This document shows positions 6,778 through 12,382 of a DNA stretch of 29,092 bases, piece by piece. The stretch comes from a virus, in IMG/VR virus record IMGVR_UViG_3300036822_000063, positions 1 to 29,092 of that record; one strand, 5' to 3'. Each line of letters opens with the position of its first letter. Position 1 is the stretch's first letter. The translations under genes and the position numbers were made by a program. The notes below the pieces were generated by a model. That model was not told the origin of the DNA. It did no database searches and saw nothing but the letters and a program-made list of their open reading frames with translations.

Positions 6778-7164
6778 GTGGACGTGAACATAGCCGACAA
6801 AATTCGGGCAGCCCGCACAAAGGCCGGCCTGACGCAACGCGCCCTCGCCGCCCTTCTTGGCGTCGATAAAAGTGCTGTCGCTCAGTGGGAAGGTGGTGGT
6901 GGTGGTGTAGGCATCAAAACGGCAAATCTTGTGGAATTAGCTAGAGTTCTCGGCATAAAGCCGTCTGAATTACTTGGCGAGGCGACGCCGGCGGATCGGC
7001 TAATTCTTGAGGACATCGACGAGATTACGCTCGTCACCCTCTACCGCAGATTACCGAAACGACTCCGGGACATTCATCGACAGATGCTGTTCGTCCAGAC
7101 CGACCCCGGACAACACTCGGAGCTCGCTGGCCACCCTACGGATCGTCACGAGGTCGCCGCCTGA
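6778..7164 (+). CDS. XRE-family repressor (CI-like), 128 aa
   Basis: Probable immunity repressor. The helix-turn-helix occupies about residues 5-60: ADKIRAARTKAGLTQ, then ALAALLGVDKSAVAQWE, then a helix containing LVELARVLGIKPSELLGE. There is no S24/LexA-like peptidase domain, so SOS cleavage as in lambda CI is not expected. The start is taken as GTG 6778 with AAGG 8 bases upstream; GTG 6784 is an alternative. The frame is open back to 6679, but that part crosses the operators. Between the HTH and the next helix lies a run of five Gly from GGT repeats, which is unusual for this fold. Operators flank the gene on both sides. Confidence 0.85.
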   Translation: MDVNIADKIRAARTKAGLTQRALAALLGVDKSAVAQWEGGGGGVGIKTANLVELARVLGIKPSELLGEATPADRLILEDIDEITLVTLYRRLPKRLRDIHRQMLFVQTDPGQHSELAGHPTDRHEVAA

Positions 7165-7172
7165 CGGTCCGC

Positions 7173-7234
7173 TAAGCACGTCGCTTAACTCCGCTAATCT
7201 TTTCGCTGGACTCGCTCGCTTAGTTGGGCTAAGC
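7173..7234. promoter_or_regulatory. Left operator set (GCTTA/TAAGC repeats)
   Basis: TAAGC-N5-GCTTA at 7173-7187 and GCTTA-N7-TAAGC at 7218-7234, with one more half-site-like GCTAA near 7192. The order mirrors the set at 6698-6748, with the N7 element outermost in both. This is what one expects of a second repressor-binding region controlling the + early operon. Confidence 0.7.
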
Positions 7235-7235
7235 A
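7207..7235 (+). promoter_or_regulatory. pL-like promoter for the early plus operon
   Basis: TGGACT (7207-7212), 17 bases, then TAAGCA (7230-7235). The -10 overlaps the outer operator half-site exactly as in the pR-like promoter. Both promoters read TAAGCATGC at this point. The -35 is only 4/6 to consensus, so confidence is modest. Confidence 0.4.
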
Positions 7236-7405
7236 TGCCCTCGTCATTCGACGAAGGGCTTGACTGACCATGTTCGAGATAATCCAGAACGGCAGCCGAG
7301 AAGGCTTCGAGCGCACCAGGCACGTGCCAATCGGGTCGTTCGGCTCTGATGGTTGCGGCACCAACGGTAATAACGGGACGGCTCACAACGACCTCCCTGC
7401 AGTAG

Positions 7406-7414
7406 TTATCCACA
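7406..7414. promoter_or_regulatory. Consensus DnaA box
   Basis: TTATCCACA matches the DnaA box consensus exactly. I found no second perfect copy nearby, so a full oriC-like array is not supported. Confidence 0.4.
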
Positions 7415-7488
7415 GGCAAACTGCGGTTGCACCACTCTGCCACAATTCGAGCCTAGCCAATCGCGGTTCGCTGTCTACCGCAGATTCT

Positions 7489-7547
7489 CTGTCGGGAAAT
7501 AATCGCAACTTTCCTGCGATTTGCGTGACTCCAGCGTCAACCGACAG
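7489..7547. repeat. Nested inverted repeats in the early leader
   Basis: CTGTCGG (7489-7495) pairs with CCGACAG (7541-7547); inside it AATCGCA (7501-7507) pairs with TGCGATT (7515-7521). Both are perfect 7-bp arms. They end 13 bases before the first + gene and could form a leader RNA structure or a protein-binding site. Confidence 0.45.
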
Positions 7548-7560
7548 TGTTTCCATCAAC

Positions 7561-7749
7561 ATGTCGCTTGCCCGCGAGGGCGCAGCCATAGCCGCCGCGA
7601 TCGCGCGCCGCGAGCAGCTGCAGTACTGGCAAGACCTCGTCGGGGATGCGCTCTACGACCACGAGAACGGCAACCTGGGCCATCGCGGGCTAGCTGAGGC
7701 TGTGGTCGCCGCATTCATCGCCAACGGCGTCCTGGTTCTCGACCGATGA
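7561..7749 (+). CDS. Small hypothetical protein, 62 aa
   Basis: First gene of the + early operon. A helical protein (REGAAIAAAIARREQLQYWQ) with no recognised family. The stop overlaps the next ATG as ATGA. ATG 7561 has a weak ribosome-binding site. The frame is open back to ATG 7270, which would give 159 aa, but the added part is low in coding character and covers the DnaA box and inverted repeats. Confidence 0.55.
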   Translation: MSLAREGAAIAAAIARREQLQYWQDLVGDALYDHENGNLGHRGLAEAVVAAFIANGVLVLDR

Positions 7750-7952
7750 ACGGCTTCTCTCAATGCGACTGCTGCGGACGGATGACCAACCGCCTGCACC
7801 ATTGCGTGGCGTATGGCACCGACACCAGCGCCTGCGACGAGTGCTACGGCTATGAGGCCGAGGCGTACGACGAGCCCGCGGCCGAGTATCTCGACCCGGA
7901 TCGCGCCCGCGAGGATCGCGACGAGCGGCTGGCGTTGGAGCGCACGCCATGA
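7746..7952 (+). CDS. Small zinc-finger-like protein, 68 aa
   Basis: CDCCG at residues 7-11 and CDEC at about 30-33 form two CxxC pairs fit to hold a metal ion. The C-terminal half is highly acidic (repeated Glu/Asp with Tyr). Unknown function, possibly DNA or protein binding. It overlaps both neighbours by ATGA junctions. Confidence 0.6.
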   Translation: MNGFSQCDCCGRMTNRLHHCVAYGTDTSACDECYGYEAEAYDEPAAEYLDPDRAREDRDERLALERTP

Positions 7953-8164
7953 GCGGCTATCCCGTCAGCCTTACTCGCGAGATGCAGCGTGACCAGGAAC
8001 TGCTGGAAGCTATTGCAGACTGGCGCGCATCGTGCGGTCACGAAAGTCACGCCCGCGACCGCCGCTGGGCCATGCGCCTGCTCGCCGCAGAACGCGCACG
8101 CAGAGACGCACGCCGCGCCGAACTACCTACGCCAACCCGCACCCAGTTCAGGAGGGCCGCATAA
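7949..8164 (+). CDS. Small basic hypothetical protein, 71 aa
   Basis: Arg/Ala-rich and helical (RRWAMRLLAAERARRDARRA). No family recognised. ATG overlaps the upstream stop as ATGA; its TAA overlaps the next ATG as TAATG. The coupling is the main support. Confidence 0.55.
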   Translation: MSGYPVSLTREMQRDQELLEAIADWRASCGHESHARDRRWAMRLLAAERARRDARRAELPTPTRTQFRRAA

Positions 8165-8382
8165 TGCCAGAGTGCATCGACCACGCCGCCGGCCGCACGC
8201 ACGTGCCAGGCGCATCCGACCAGCTGTATGTCGTCATGGCAGAGCAGTACGCCGTGGAGCTGCTGGAGGCCCTGAAGGCCGCAGTGGCCGGCGTGGCGCA
8301 CTGGCGCGTGGATGCGCAGGATCTGCTGCGCAAGATCGCCAACGGTGAGTTGCCGGAACTGCCGCCGGAGTTTTTGCCGTGA
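8164..8382 (+). CDS. Small hypothetical protein, 72 aa
   Basis: ATG 8164 is preceded by AGGAGG about 8 bases upstream, the best ribosome-binding site in this operon. The protein has a helical middle (YAVELLEALKAAVAGVAHWR) and a Pro/Glu-rich end. No family recognised. Confidence 0.6.
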   Translation: MPECIDHAAGRTHVPGASDQLYVVMAEQYAVELLEALKAAVAGVAHWRVDAQDLLRKIANGELPELPPEFLP

Positions 8383-8606
8383 TCGCCACCCACGAGATCA
8401 TGATAAAGATCGCCGACCGGCTGGCGGCCTCGCATCCGGCCGAGGCGATGAAGCTGCGCTTCTGTGCCAGTCAGGTCCAGTTCCTCGAGACCACGATCAA
8501 CGCGCAGATCGCTGAGGCTATTGAATTGATGGAGGTGCCCGCACCGAAGCGTCCGTACCGCCGCAGGCCGCGGCTGGTGGCGACCGAAGGCGGAGAGGCA
8601 GCGTGA
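8379..8606 (+). CDS. Small hypothetical protein, 75 aa
   Basis: GTG 8379 overlaps the upstream stop as GTGA. Helical first two thirds, then a basic tail (PKRPYRRRPR) that may touch nucleic acid. No family recognised. Confidence 0.55.
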   Translation: MIATHEIMIKIADRLAASHPAEAMKLRFCASQVQFLETTINAQIAEAIELMEVPAPKRPYRRRPRLVATEGGEAA

Positions 8607-8908
8607 GCGATCAGTTGCCGCCTGCCGATCGACTGGCCGAAGTCCGCCAGCAGTTGCGCACGCTCGGCGAGCAAGAAGCGGCGCTGAAGGCGCTGATGCT
8701 CAACGATCCGTCCGCACGTAGCGGCAACGCCTACGTGGTCGAGATTTGCGAGGTCGAAACACGGCGTTGCGACCTCAAGGAGTTACGCGCGGCTTATCCC
8801 GCAGAGGTCGAGGAGCACACCTACCCCATCAAGACCACGCGCGTTGAACTGCGCGGGATCTCAGATGACGGCGAGATCGTGCGTATCAAGAGAGGACAGA
8901 CAGCATGA
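8603..8908 (+). CDS. Hypothetical protein, 101 aa, upstream of recombinase
   Basis: GTG 8603 overlaps the upstream stop as GTGA, and the stop overlaps the recombinase ATG. The first 35 residues look like a coiled coil (LAEVRQQLRTLGEQEAALKA). The rest alternates charged and hydrophobic residues and ends in a basic VRIKRG. Similar helix-plus-strand proteins sit beside recombination genes in other phages, but I cannot name the family. Confidence 0.6.
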   Translation: MSDQLPPADRLAEVRQQLRTLGEQEAALKALMLNDPSARSGNAYVVEICEVETRRCDLKELRAAYPAEVEEHTYPIKTTRVELRGISDDGEIVRIKRGQTA

Positions 8909-9783
8909 ACGCGGTTGTTGAACATACAAATGGATGGGTGAGCTTTGTCGAGCGCGCCATGAGCAATCCTGACTACTCGGTCGACAAACTTCAGACTCTA
9001 CTGGAGATGCGTCGCACCGAAGCCCGTGAGGCAGCGCGGCACGACTTCAATCGCGCGATGGCTCAGGTGCAGTCGGAGCTGCAGCAAGTGTCCAAGGACA
9101 AGCCCAATCCGGCACACCGCAGCAAATACGCGACGCTGGCGGCACTCCTGGCCGAGGCGCAGCCGGTCTATACGCAGCACGGGTTCTCACTCCGGTTCGG
9201 CACCGGGCAAGCCGTGCGCCCCGACTGGGTCCGGGTAACGTGCGAGATTGCCCACCTCGGCGGCTGGTCGGAGCAACACTATCTGGACGGCCCGATCGAC
9301 ACCTCGGGCAACAAGACGCCGATCCAGACGATTGGATCGACGGTTACCTATCTGCGCCGCTACCTGCTGATGATGCTGCTTAATCTGGTCACAGCGGACG
9401 AGGTCGCCGATGACGATGGCGAGGCGTCGCGTCGCCCAGCGTATCGCGAAGCCGCCGCCTCGATGCCGCGTGGCGAGCGGGTCGCAGATCCCACGGTCTA
9501 CGATGCGCATGGGGCTCAGACCCAGGCCCACGGCACGAAGCCGCAGCGCACCGATGAGCAGTGGCGCATCTGGTTGGCCAAGCTGCGGGACGCCTGCGCG
9601 GTCCTCTACCATCGCCAGGAGGTGGTGGAGGTTGGCGAGCGCGCCAGCGTTGGCGAAGCTATGGCCACTGGACCGGAGTGGGTGCGGCGTGAGATCAGCG
9701 GCATTCTTGCTGAAAACTACAAGCGCTTTGGCGAGGATCCGGAGGGCGAGGAGCCGGCGGAGATGGAGAACGCCAGTGCCTGA
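8905..9783 (+). CDS. erf-like: ERF-family single-strand annealing recombinase
   Basis: Binds single-stranded DNA and anneals complementary strands, serving phage recombination and genome circularisation. Family signatures: DFNRAMAQVQSEL near residues 47-59, KYATLAALL near 74, then TPIQTIGSTVTYLRRY at about 137-152 and the acidic DDDGE near 170. The C-terminal 120 residues are variable and Glu-rich, usual for this family. ATG 8905 overlaps the upstream stop as ATGA, with GAGG upstream. It lies in the operon driven by the pL-like promoter, the same place lambda keeps its recombination genes. Confidence 0.92.
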   Translation: MNAVVEHTNGWVSFVERAMSNPDYSVDKLQTLLEMRRTEAREAARHDFNRAMAQVQSELQQVSKDKPNPAHRSKYATLAALLAEAQPVYTQHGFSLRFGTGQAVRPDWVRVTCEIAHLGGWSEQHYLDGPIDTSGNKTPIQTIGSTVTYLRRYLLMMLLNLVTADEVADDDGEASRRPAYREAAASMPRGERVADPTVYDAHGAQTQAHGTKPQRTDEQWRIWLAKLRDACAVLYHRQEVVEVGERASVGEAMATGPEWVRREISGILAENYKRFGEDPEGEEPAEMENASA

Positions 9784-10060
9784 CGAGAAGCGCACGGCCT
9801 TTGGCCCGATCGTCTGCGAGCGGTGCCACATCTATCCCCAACTCACCGACAGCAACTGGTGCGCCCAGTGCGCCGGAAAAGACGACGACCACCACTACCC
9901 CGACCGCTATCCGCCGGGCACGCACTGGGCCACCGACGCCGCCTGGGAGATCCTCGATAGCATCAAGCCGGGCGTCATCAGCGACGATGTGCGCGCGTTC
10001 CTCGCCGGGCAGATCGCCGGGCGGCTCATGAGGGAGCGCGAGGCGACCTTCGCGCGATAA
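9776..10060 (+). CDS. Zinc-ribbon-like protein, 94 aa
   Basis: GTG 9776 overlaps the last codons of the recombinase gene. CERC at about residues 14-17 and CAQC at 30-33 form a zinc-ribbon-like pair; a C-terminal helix follows (DDVRAFLAGQIAGRLMRERE). Function unknown; tight coupling to the recombinase hints at a partner role. The last gene of the plus early operon. Confidence 0.65.
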   Translation: MPDEKRTAFGPIVCERCHIYPQLTDSNWCAQCAGKDDDHHYPDRYPPGTHWATDAAWEILDSIKPGVISDDVRAFLAGQIAGRLMREREATFAR

Positions 10061-10075
10061 GCGCGGTTATCGCGC
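10052..10075. terminator. Hairpin between convergent operons
   Basis: A perfect 9-bp stem (GCGCGATAA / TTATCGCGC) with a 6-base loop. The left arm contains the stop codon of the zinc-ribbon gene. It separates the + early operon from the minus lysis genes. No T-tract, so a factor-dependent or stability role is possible. Confidence 0.45.
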
Positions 10076-10094
10076 GTGGGGGAATTATCCCGGC

Positions 10095-10343
10095 CTAGTT
10101 CGCTGGAGGCGGCGGTGGAGGCCGACCTGCGGTGCCCGCCATCAGCGCCAGGAGGATCGCAATGATGTTCTCGGTCAGCCCTTTGACCGTCTCCAGGGCA
10201 GCCGCCGAGTCCGCGATGCAGGAGGTGCCGAACACCCGGCAGGCGATGGCGACGGTGGCGATGCCGCCGAACACCACGAACACCACGAAGGCGAACAGGA
10301 TGGCGGCGAGGCTGCGCACGTCCACATCCCGCGGCAGCCTCAT
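10095..10343 (-). CDS. Two-TM holin candidate, 82 aa
   Basis: Two hydrophobic segments, about residues 11-34 and 57-71, are joined by a short loop and end in a Pro-rich tail (GRPPPPPP). Size, topology and coupling to an amidase candidate (ATGA overlap) fit a small class II-type holin. No family-level match is claimed, and the Pro-rich tail is unusual. Confidence 0.55.
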   Translation of the reverse strand: MRLPRDVDVRSLAAILFAFVVFVVFGGIATVAIACRVFGTSCIADSAAALETVKGLTENIIAILLALMAGTAGRPPPPPPAN

Positions 10344-10729
10344 GCCTCGGCAGCGGGTGCCGTCTCCACGGCGTAGAAGGCGTCGCCGTCGTTCATCGGA
10401 TCGCCCTGGCCAGAACGGAACCGGATCAGCCGCTGGGTAGCCCGCTGGCCGACCCACTGGTCGATCACCCAGAGTCCGTCCACGACCTCGTACAGAAAGA
10501 TTGCGGCGTGCGACGCTCCGTCGGTACGGTTCTCATACCGCGGCGGGTCGCCCCCGAAGGTGGCGATGATCGTGCCCTTGGGAACACCGGAACCCCGCAC
10601 GCGCTCGCCACGCCGCCAGGTTGGGGTCGCCCCCAGCCCAGCGGCGTGTTTGACCAGCGCAACACAGTGTTGCGACTCGCCGACGTGTTTCCCGAGATGC
10701 TGCTCGGGATTGTCAACTACGTGCGGCAC
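10340..10729 (-). CDS. BPSL0067-type peptidoglycan amidase/endolysin candidate
   Basis: Resembles the BPSL0067 family of NlpC/P60-like Cys proteases, which cut peptide bonds in the cell wall. Expected catalytic residues are visible: C22 in HCVALVK, H74 in SHAAIFLY and an acidic or polar residue in WVIDQW (D90 or Q91). WRRGERVRG and IATFGG also fit the family. Its 129 aa is near the usual size. The start is GTG 10729 directly after the upstream stop; the ribosome-binding site is weak, so coupling is likely. With the two-TM protein downstream it forms a plausible lysis pair. Confidence 0.7.
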   Translation of the reverse strand: MPHVVDNPEQHLGKHVGESQHCVALVKHAAGLGATPTWRRGERVRGSGVPKGTIIATFGGDPPRYENRTDGASHAAIFLYEVVDGLWVIDQWVGQRATQRLIRFRSGQGDPMNDGDAFYAVETAPAAEA

Positions 10730-11281
10730 TCAGGTCTTCGGCTGGGCGAATGGCGGCAGTCCCTGGTCCGGGTGGACGGGCGGCCGCGGTAGTCCCTGGT
10801 CAGGTCTCAGATCGGCATCGATCACTACGTAGCGATACCGCACCCCTGGCATGCCGGCGATCAGCACCAGCGCCAGATACTTGCCATGCACGCCCGGTGG
10901 CAACGGCGGCCAGATCGAGCCGGGCGGCAGCGACGGCAGGTGTCCAGCGGTCGGCGGCTCACCGGGGAGGCCCTGGTCAGGGCGCCCAGGGAACGGCGGC
11001 AGTCCCTGGTCGGGGTGTCCAGGTCCCCCTGGCAATCCCTGGTCAGGATGCACCGGAGGTCGCGGCAGTCCCTGGTCAGGGTGGAGCGGCAGCCACGGAC
11101 GCTCTGGCGTCAACGGCGGCCAGATGCCCGGCGGAGGGGCAGGCGGATCAATCGAGGGATATTCGGGGCTGCCCTCGTCGATGCCATAGTCCGGATCGAC
11201 CGGGCCTTCGCCCTCCGGCAACTCCTGGTCAGGATGACCTCGCCGACTACGAACGCGCAGGAAACCAGAAACGAACGGCAT
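10730..11281 (-). CDS. Proline-rich PDQGLP-repeat protein, 183 aa
   Basis: Seven copies of PDQ(G/E)LP, mostly as HPDQGLP with Pro/Gly linkers, occupy the N-terminal two thirds and the last 25 residues. Between them a short ordered part (GKYLALVLIAGMPGVRYRYV) looks like a small beta domain. ATG 11281 has AGGAG 9 bases upstream. It is the first gene of the minus lysis set and diverges from the ribbon-helix-helix gene. I recall similar repeat proteins in phages and prophages of alphaproteobacteria, without a known function. A structural or cell-wall-associated role is possible, and the repeats could change in number by recombination. Confidence 0.75.
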   Translation of the reverse strand: MPFVSGFLRVRSRRGHPDQELPEGEGPVDPDYGIDEGSPEYPSIDPPAPPPGIWPPLTPERPWLPLHPDQGLPRPPVHPDQGLPGGPGHPDQGLPPFPGRPDQGLPGEPPTAGHLPSLPPGSIWPPLPPGVHGKYLALVLIAGMPGVRYRYVVIDADLRPDQGLPRPPVHPDQGLPPFAQPKT

Positions 11282-11401
11282 GGGCTGTTACTCCTGTTGG
11301 GTTGAGTGCCATCGCTTGGTGTGGCCTGTGGATATTACGCCGCCGCGATGGCGATGGCAGCGGTCGTTTGTGTGAATTGTCCTGGACATTGCCGGGGAGT
11401 G

Positions 11402-11420
11402 ATGCGATATTGCATCGCAT
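11402..11420. promoter_or_regulatory. Palindromic operator candidate at the RHH gene start
   Basis: ATGCGAT-ATTGC-ATCGCAT is a perfect 7-bp inverted repeat, its right arm ending in the A and T of the RHH start codon. A second smaller palindrome, GTCCTGGAC, lies just upstream. Ribbon-helix-helix proteins commonly bind such repeats at their own promoters, so autoregulation is likely. Confidence 0.5.
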
Positions 11421-11553
11421 GGACGGACCCCGCATCACGGTTACCCTGACCGGCCCGCAGCAGACTTGGCTGGTGCGCGAGGCCAAGCGCCTTGGCGTGT
11501 CGATCGGCGAACTACTGCGCAGGATTATCGACGAGTTCAGGATCGCAAAATGA
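11419..11553 (+). CDS. Ribbon-helix-helix DNA-binding protein, 44 aa
   Basis: A minimal RHH repressor. RITVTLT (residues 5-11) is the DNA-contacting strand, followed by helix QQTWLVREAKRLG and, after GVS, helix IGELLRRIIDEFR. This is the full fold with almost nothing added. The stop overlaps the next ATG as ATGA. GGGGAG lies about 20 bases upstream, too far for a good ribosome-binding site, so translation may be weak. It likely controls the divergent promoter region 11282-11418. Confidence 0.75.
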   Translation: MDGPRITVTLTGPQQTWLVREAKRLGVSIGELLRRIIDEFRIAK

Positions 11554-11804
11554 GCGGCGACGTGATGGACGCCTTTCTGATGCGGCTCAAGCTGCTGGAG
11601 CATCACGTCACGACGACGGGCGCCACATTGGAGCGGATGGAAAAGCGGCTCGACCGGATCGACACCCGCATGGATACGATCGAAGCAAACCAGCGGAGCG
11701 ACTTTCGCTGGTTGGTCGGCATTATGCTGGGCGGCTTCGGTATGACCATCGGTGGTTTCGCGGCCATGCTGGGCGTGATGGCTCACGGGTTCCATTGGAT
11801 CTGA
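11550..11804 (+). CDS. XhlA-like membrane protein with coiled coil, 84 aa
   Basis: An N-terminal coiled coil (LERMEKRLDRIDTRMDTIEA) runs to about residue 46 and is followed by a hydrophobic segment at 53-78 (WLVGIMLGGFGMTIGGFAAM). This layout matches haemolysin XhlA-type phage proteins, which help holin/amidase lysis, though many small phage proteins share it. It is coupled by ATGA to the RHH gene. Confidence 0.65.
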   Translation: MSGDVMDAFLMRLKLLEHHVTTTGATLERMEKRLDRIDTRMDTIEANQRSDFRWLVGIMLGGFGMTIGGFAAMLGVMAHGFHWI

Positions 11805-11811
11805 GCGCCGC

Positions 11812-11838
11812 CCGGCGCGATCGATAAGGAGGGGTGAG
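11812..11838 (+). repeat. 27-bp direct repeat, copy 1 (contains ribosome-binding site)
   Basis: Identical over 27 bases to 12116-12142. It contains AAGGAGGGG and ends at the start codon of the 30-aa gene (GTG here, ATG at copy 2). It also holds the palindrome CGATCG. Confidence 0.9.
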
Positions 11839-11931
11839 GTGGAAACCATCGCATTTGGACTAGGGATCATAGCGCTGCCGTTTGTCATAGGATGCGTGCT
11901 GGCTGGCATCTGGCACGCTACTGTTGACTAG
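11839..11931 (+). CDS. Single-TM mini-protein, 30 aa
   Basis: GTG 11839 follows an AAGGAGGGG ribosome-binding site. The product is almost entirely one hydrophobic helix (FGLGIIALPFVIGCVLAGIW) with acidic ends. Its stop overlaps the next gene's start by 8 bases. Function unknown; possibly a lysis or membrane-effector peptide. Confidence 0.6.
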   Translation: METIAFGLGIIALPFVIGCVLAGIWHATVD

Positions 11932-12115
11932 CGACGATGAAGAACGCGAGCTCAGGATGGAGTGGCTGAGAATGCAACTACGCAAAGCGCCTTTCGATAT
12001 GGATCTGGAGCTTCGCAAGCTGAAGCGCCAGTCGATCGCGCTCGGCCTATCTGCTGCCAGCGTTGTGATCGCCGCGTTCGCCGCCGGCGCTGCCGCTTGG
12101 CACTTCTTCCACTGA
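11924..12115 (+). CDS. Small C-terminal-TM protein, 63 aa
   Basis: A charged N-terminal helix (DDEERELRMEWLRMQLRK) leads to a C-terminal hydrophobic segment at about 40-60 (IALGLSAASVVIAAFAAGAA). TTG 11924 gives the full protein, coupled to the upstream gene; the first in-frame ATG is 11957 (MEWLRM). I prefer TTG because the acidic start seems conserved in look-alike phage proteins, but this is uncertain. Confidence 0.55.
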   Translation: MTSDDEERELRMEWLRMQLRKAPFDMDLELRKLKRQSIALGLSAASVVIAAFAAGAAAWHFFH

Positions 12116-12142
12116 CCGGCGCGATCGATAAGGAGGGGTGAG
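12116..12142 (+). repeat. 27-bp direct repeat, copy 2 (contains ribosome-binding site)
   Basis: Perfect copy of 11812-11838, beginning immediately after the upstream stop codon and ending directly at ATG 12143. Confidence 0.9.
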
Positions 12143-12382
12143 ATGTTGTTTCTCATCGGCTGTATTCTGGTCGCGTTGCTTTCGGTGTGTGTCAGCAATC
12201 GACTGGAGACACGCGCTCTCATACGGAGCCTTCCCCCGCGGCGCACAGATGCCGAGCGGGCACAGGACAAAGAGCGCGGGCGTCAGGACCGCATCGAGCA
12301 AGCCCGCGTCGCTGCGGCCAATGCCGCCGGCGCCAAGGCATATTGCGAACGCTGGGGCTCGCTACCATCACGGTTGCCCTGA
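12143..12382 (+). CDS. Signal-anchor plus coiled-coil protein, 79 aa (spanin-like?)
   Basis: An N-terminal membrane anchor (MLFLIGCILVALLSVCV) is followed by a charged helix (DAERAQDKERGRQDRIEQAR). An inner-membrane spanin has this layout, and the gene lies with other lysis-type genes, but no partner lipoprotein was found. Its 3' end overlaps the convergent virion gene by 15 bases. Confidence 0.6.
   Translation: MLFLIGCILVALLSVCVSNRLETRALIRSLPPRRTDAERAQDKERGRQDRIEQARVAAANAAGAKAYCERWGSLPSRLP

Larger units (their letters stand above)
7165..7560. other. Regulatory leader between repressor and plus-strand early operon
   Basis: About 400 bases without a convincing gene. They hold the left operators and promoter (7173-7235), a DnaA-box consensus at 7406-7414, and nested inverted repeats at 7489-7547. 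A + frame is open from ATG 7270 into the 62-aa gene and a minus frame is open over 7051-7386, but neither has convincing protein features. It may be an untranslated leader, possibly with an antitermination or origin role. Confidence 0.5.

Noticed and set aside
7051-7386. Minus-strand frame of about 111 aa from GTG 7386, with a good GGGAGG site
   Set aside because: It overlaps the repressor 3' end and contains the left operators and pL-like promoter. The protein has no recognisable features, so I treat the region as regulatory.
7270-7560. N-terminal extension of the 62-aa gene (159-aa form)
   Set aside because: The extra residues are low in coding character and lie over the DnaA box and inverted repeats; the coding signal becomes clear only after 7561.
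10743-11243. Repeated CCCTGGTCAGG-like DNA units as a possible CRISPR or iteron array
   Set aside because: They fall in frame as PDQGLP codons of a protein gene, with uneven spacing and no spacer structure.
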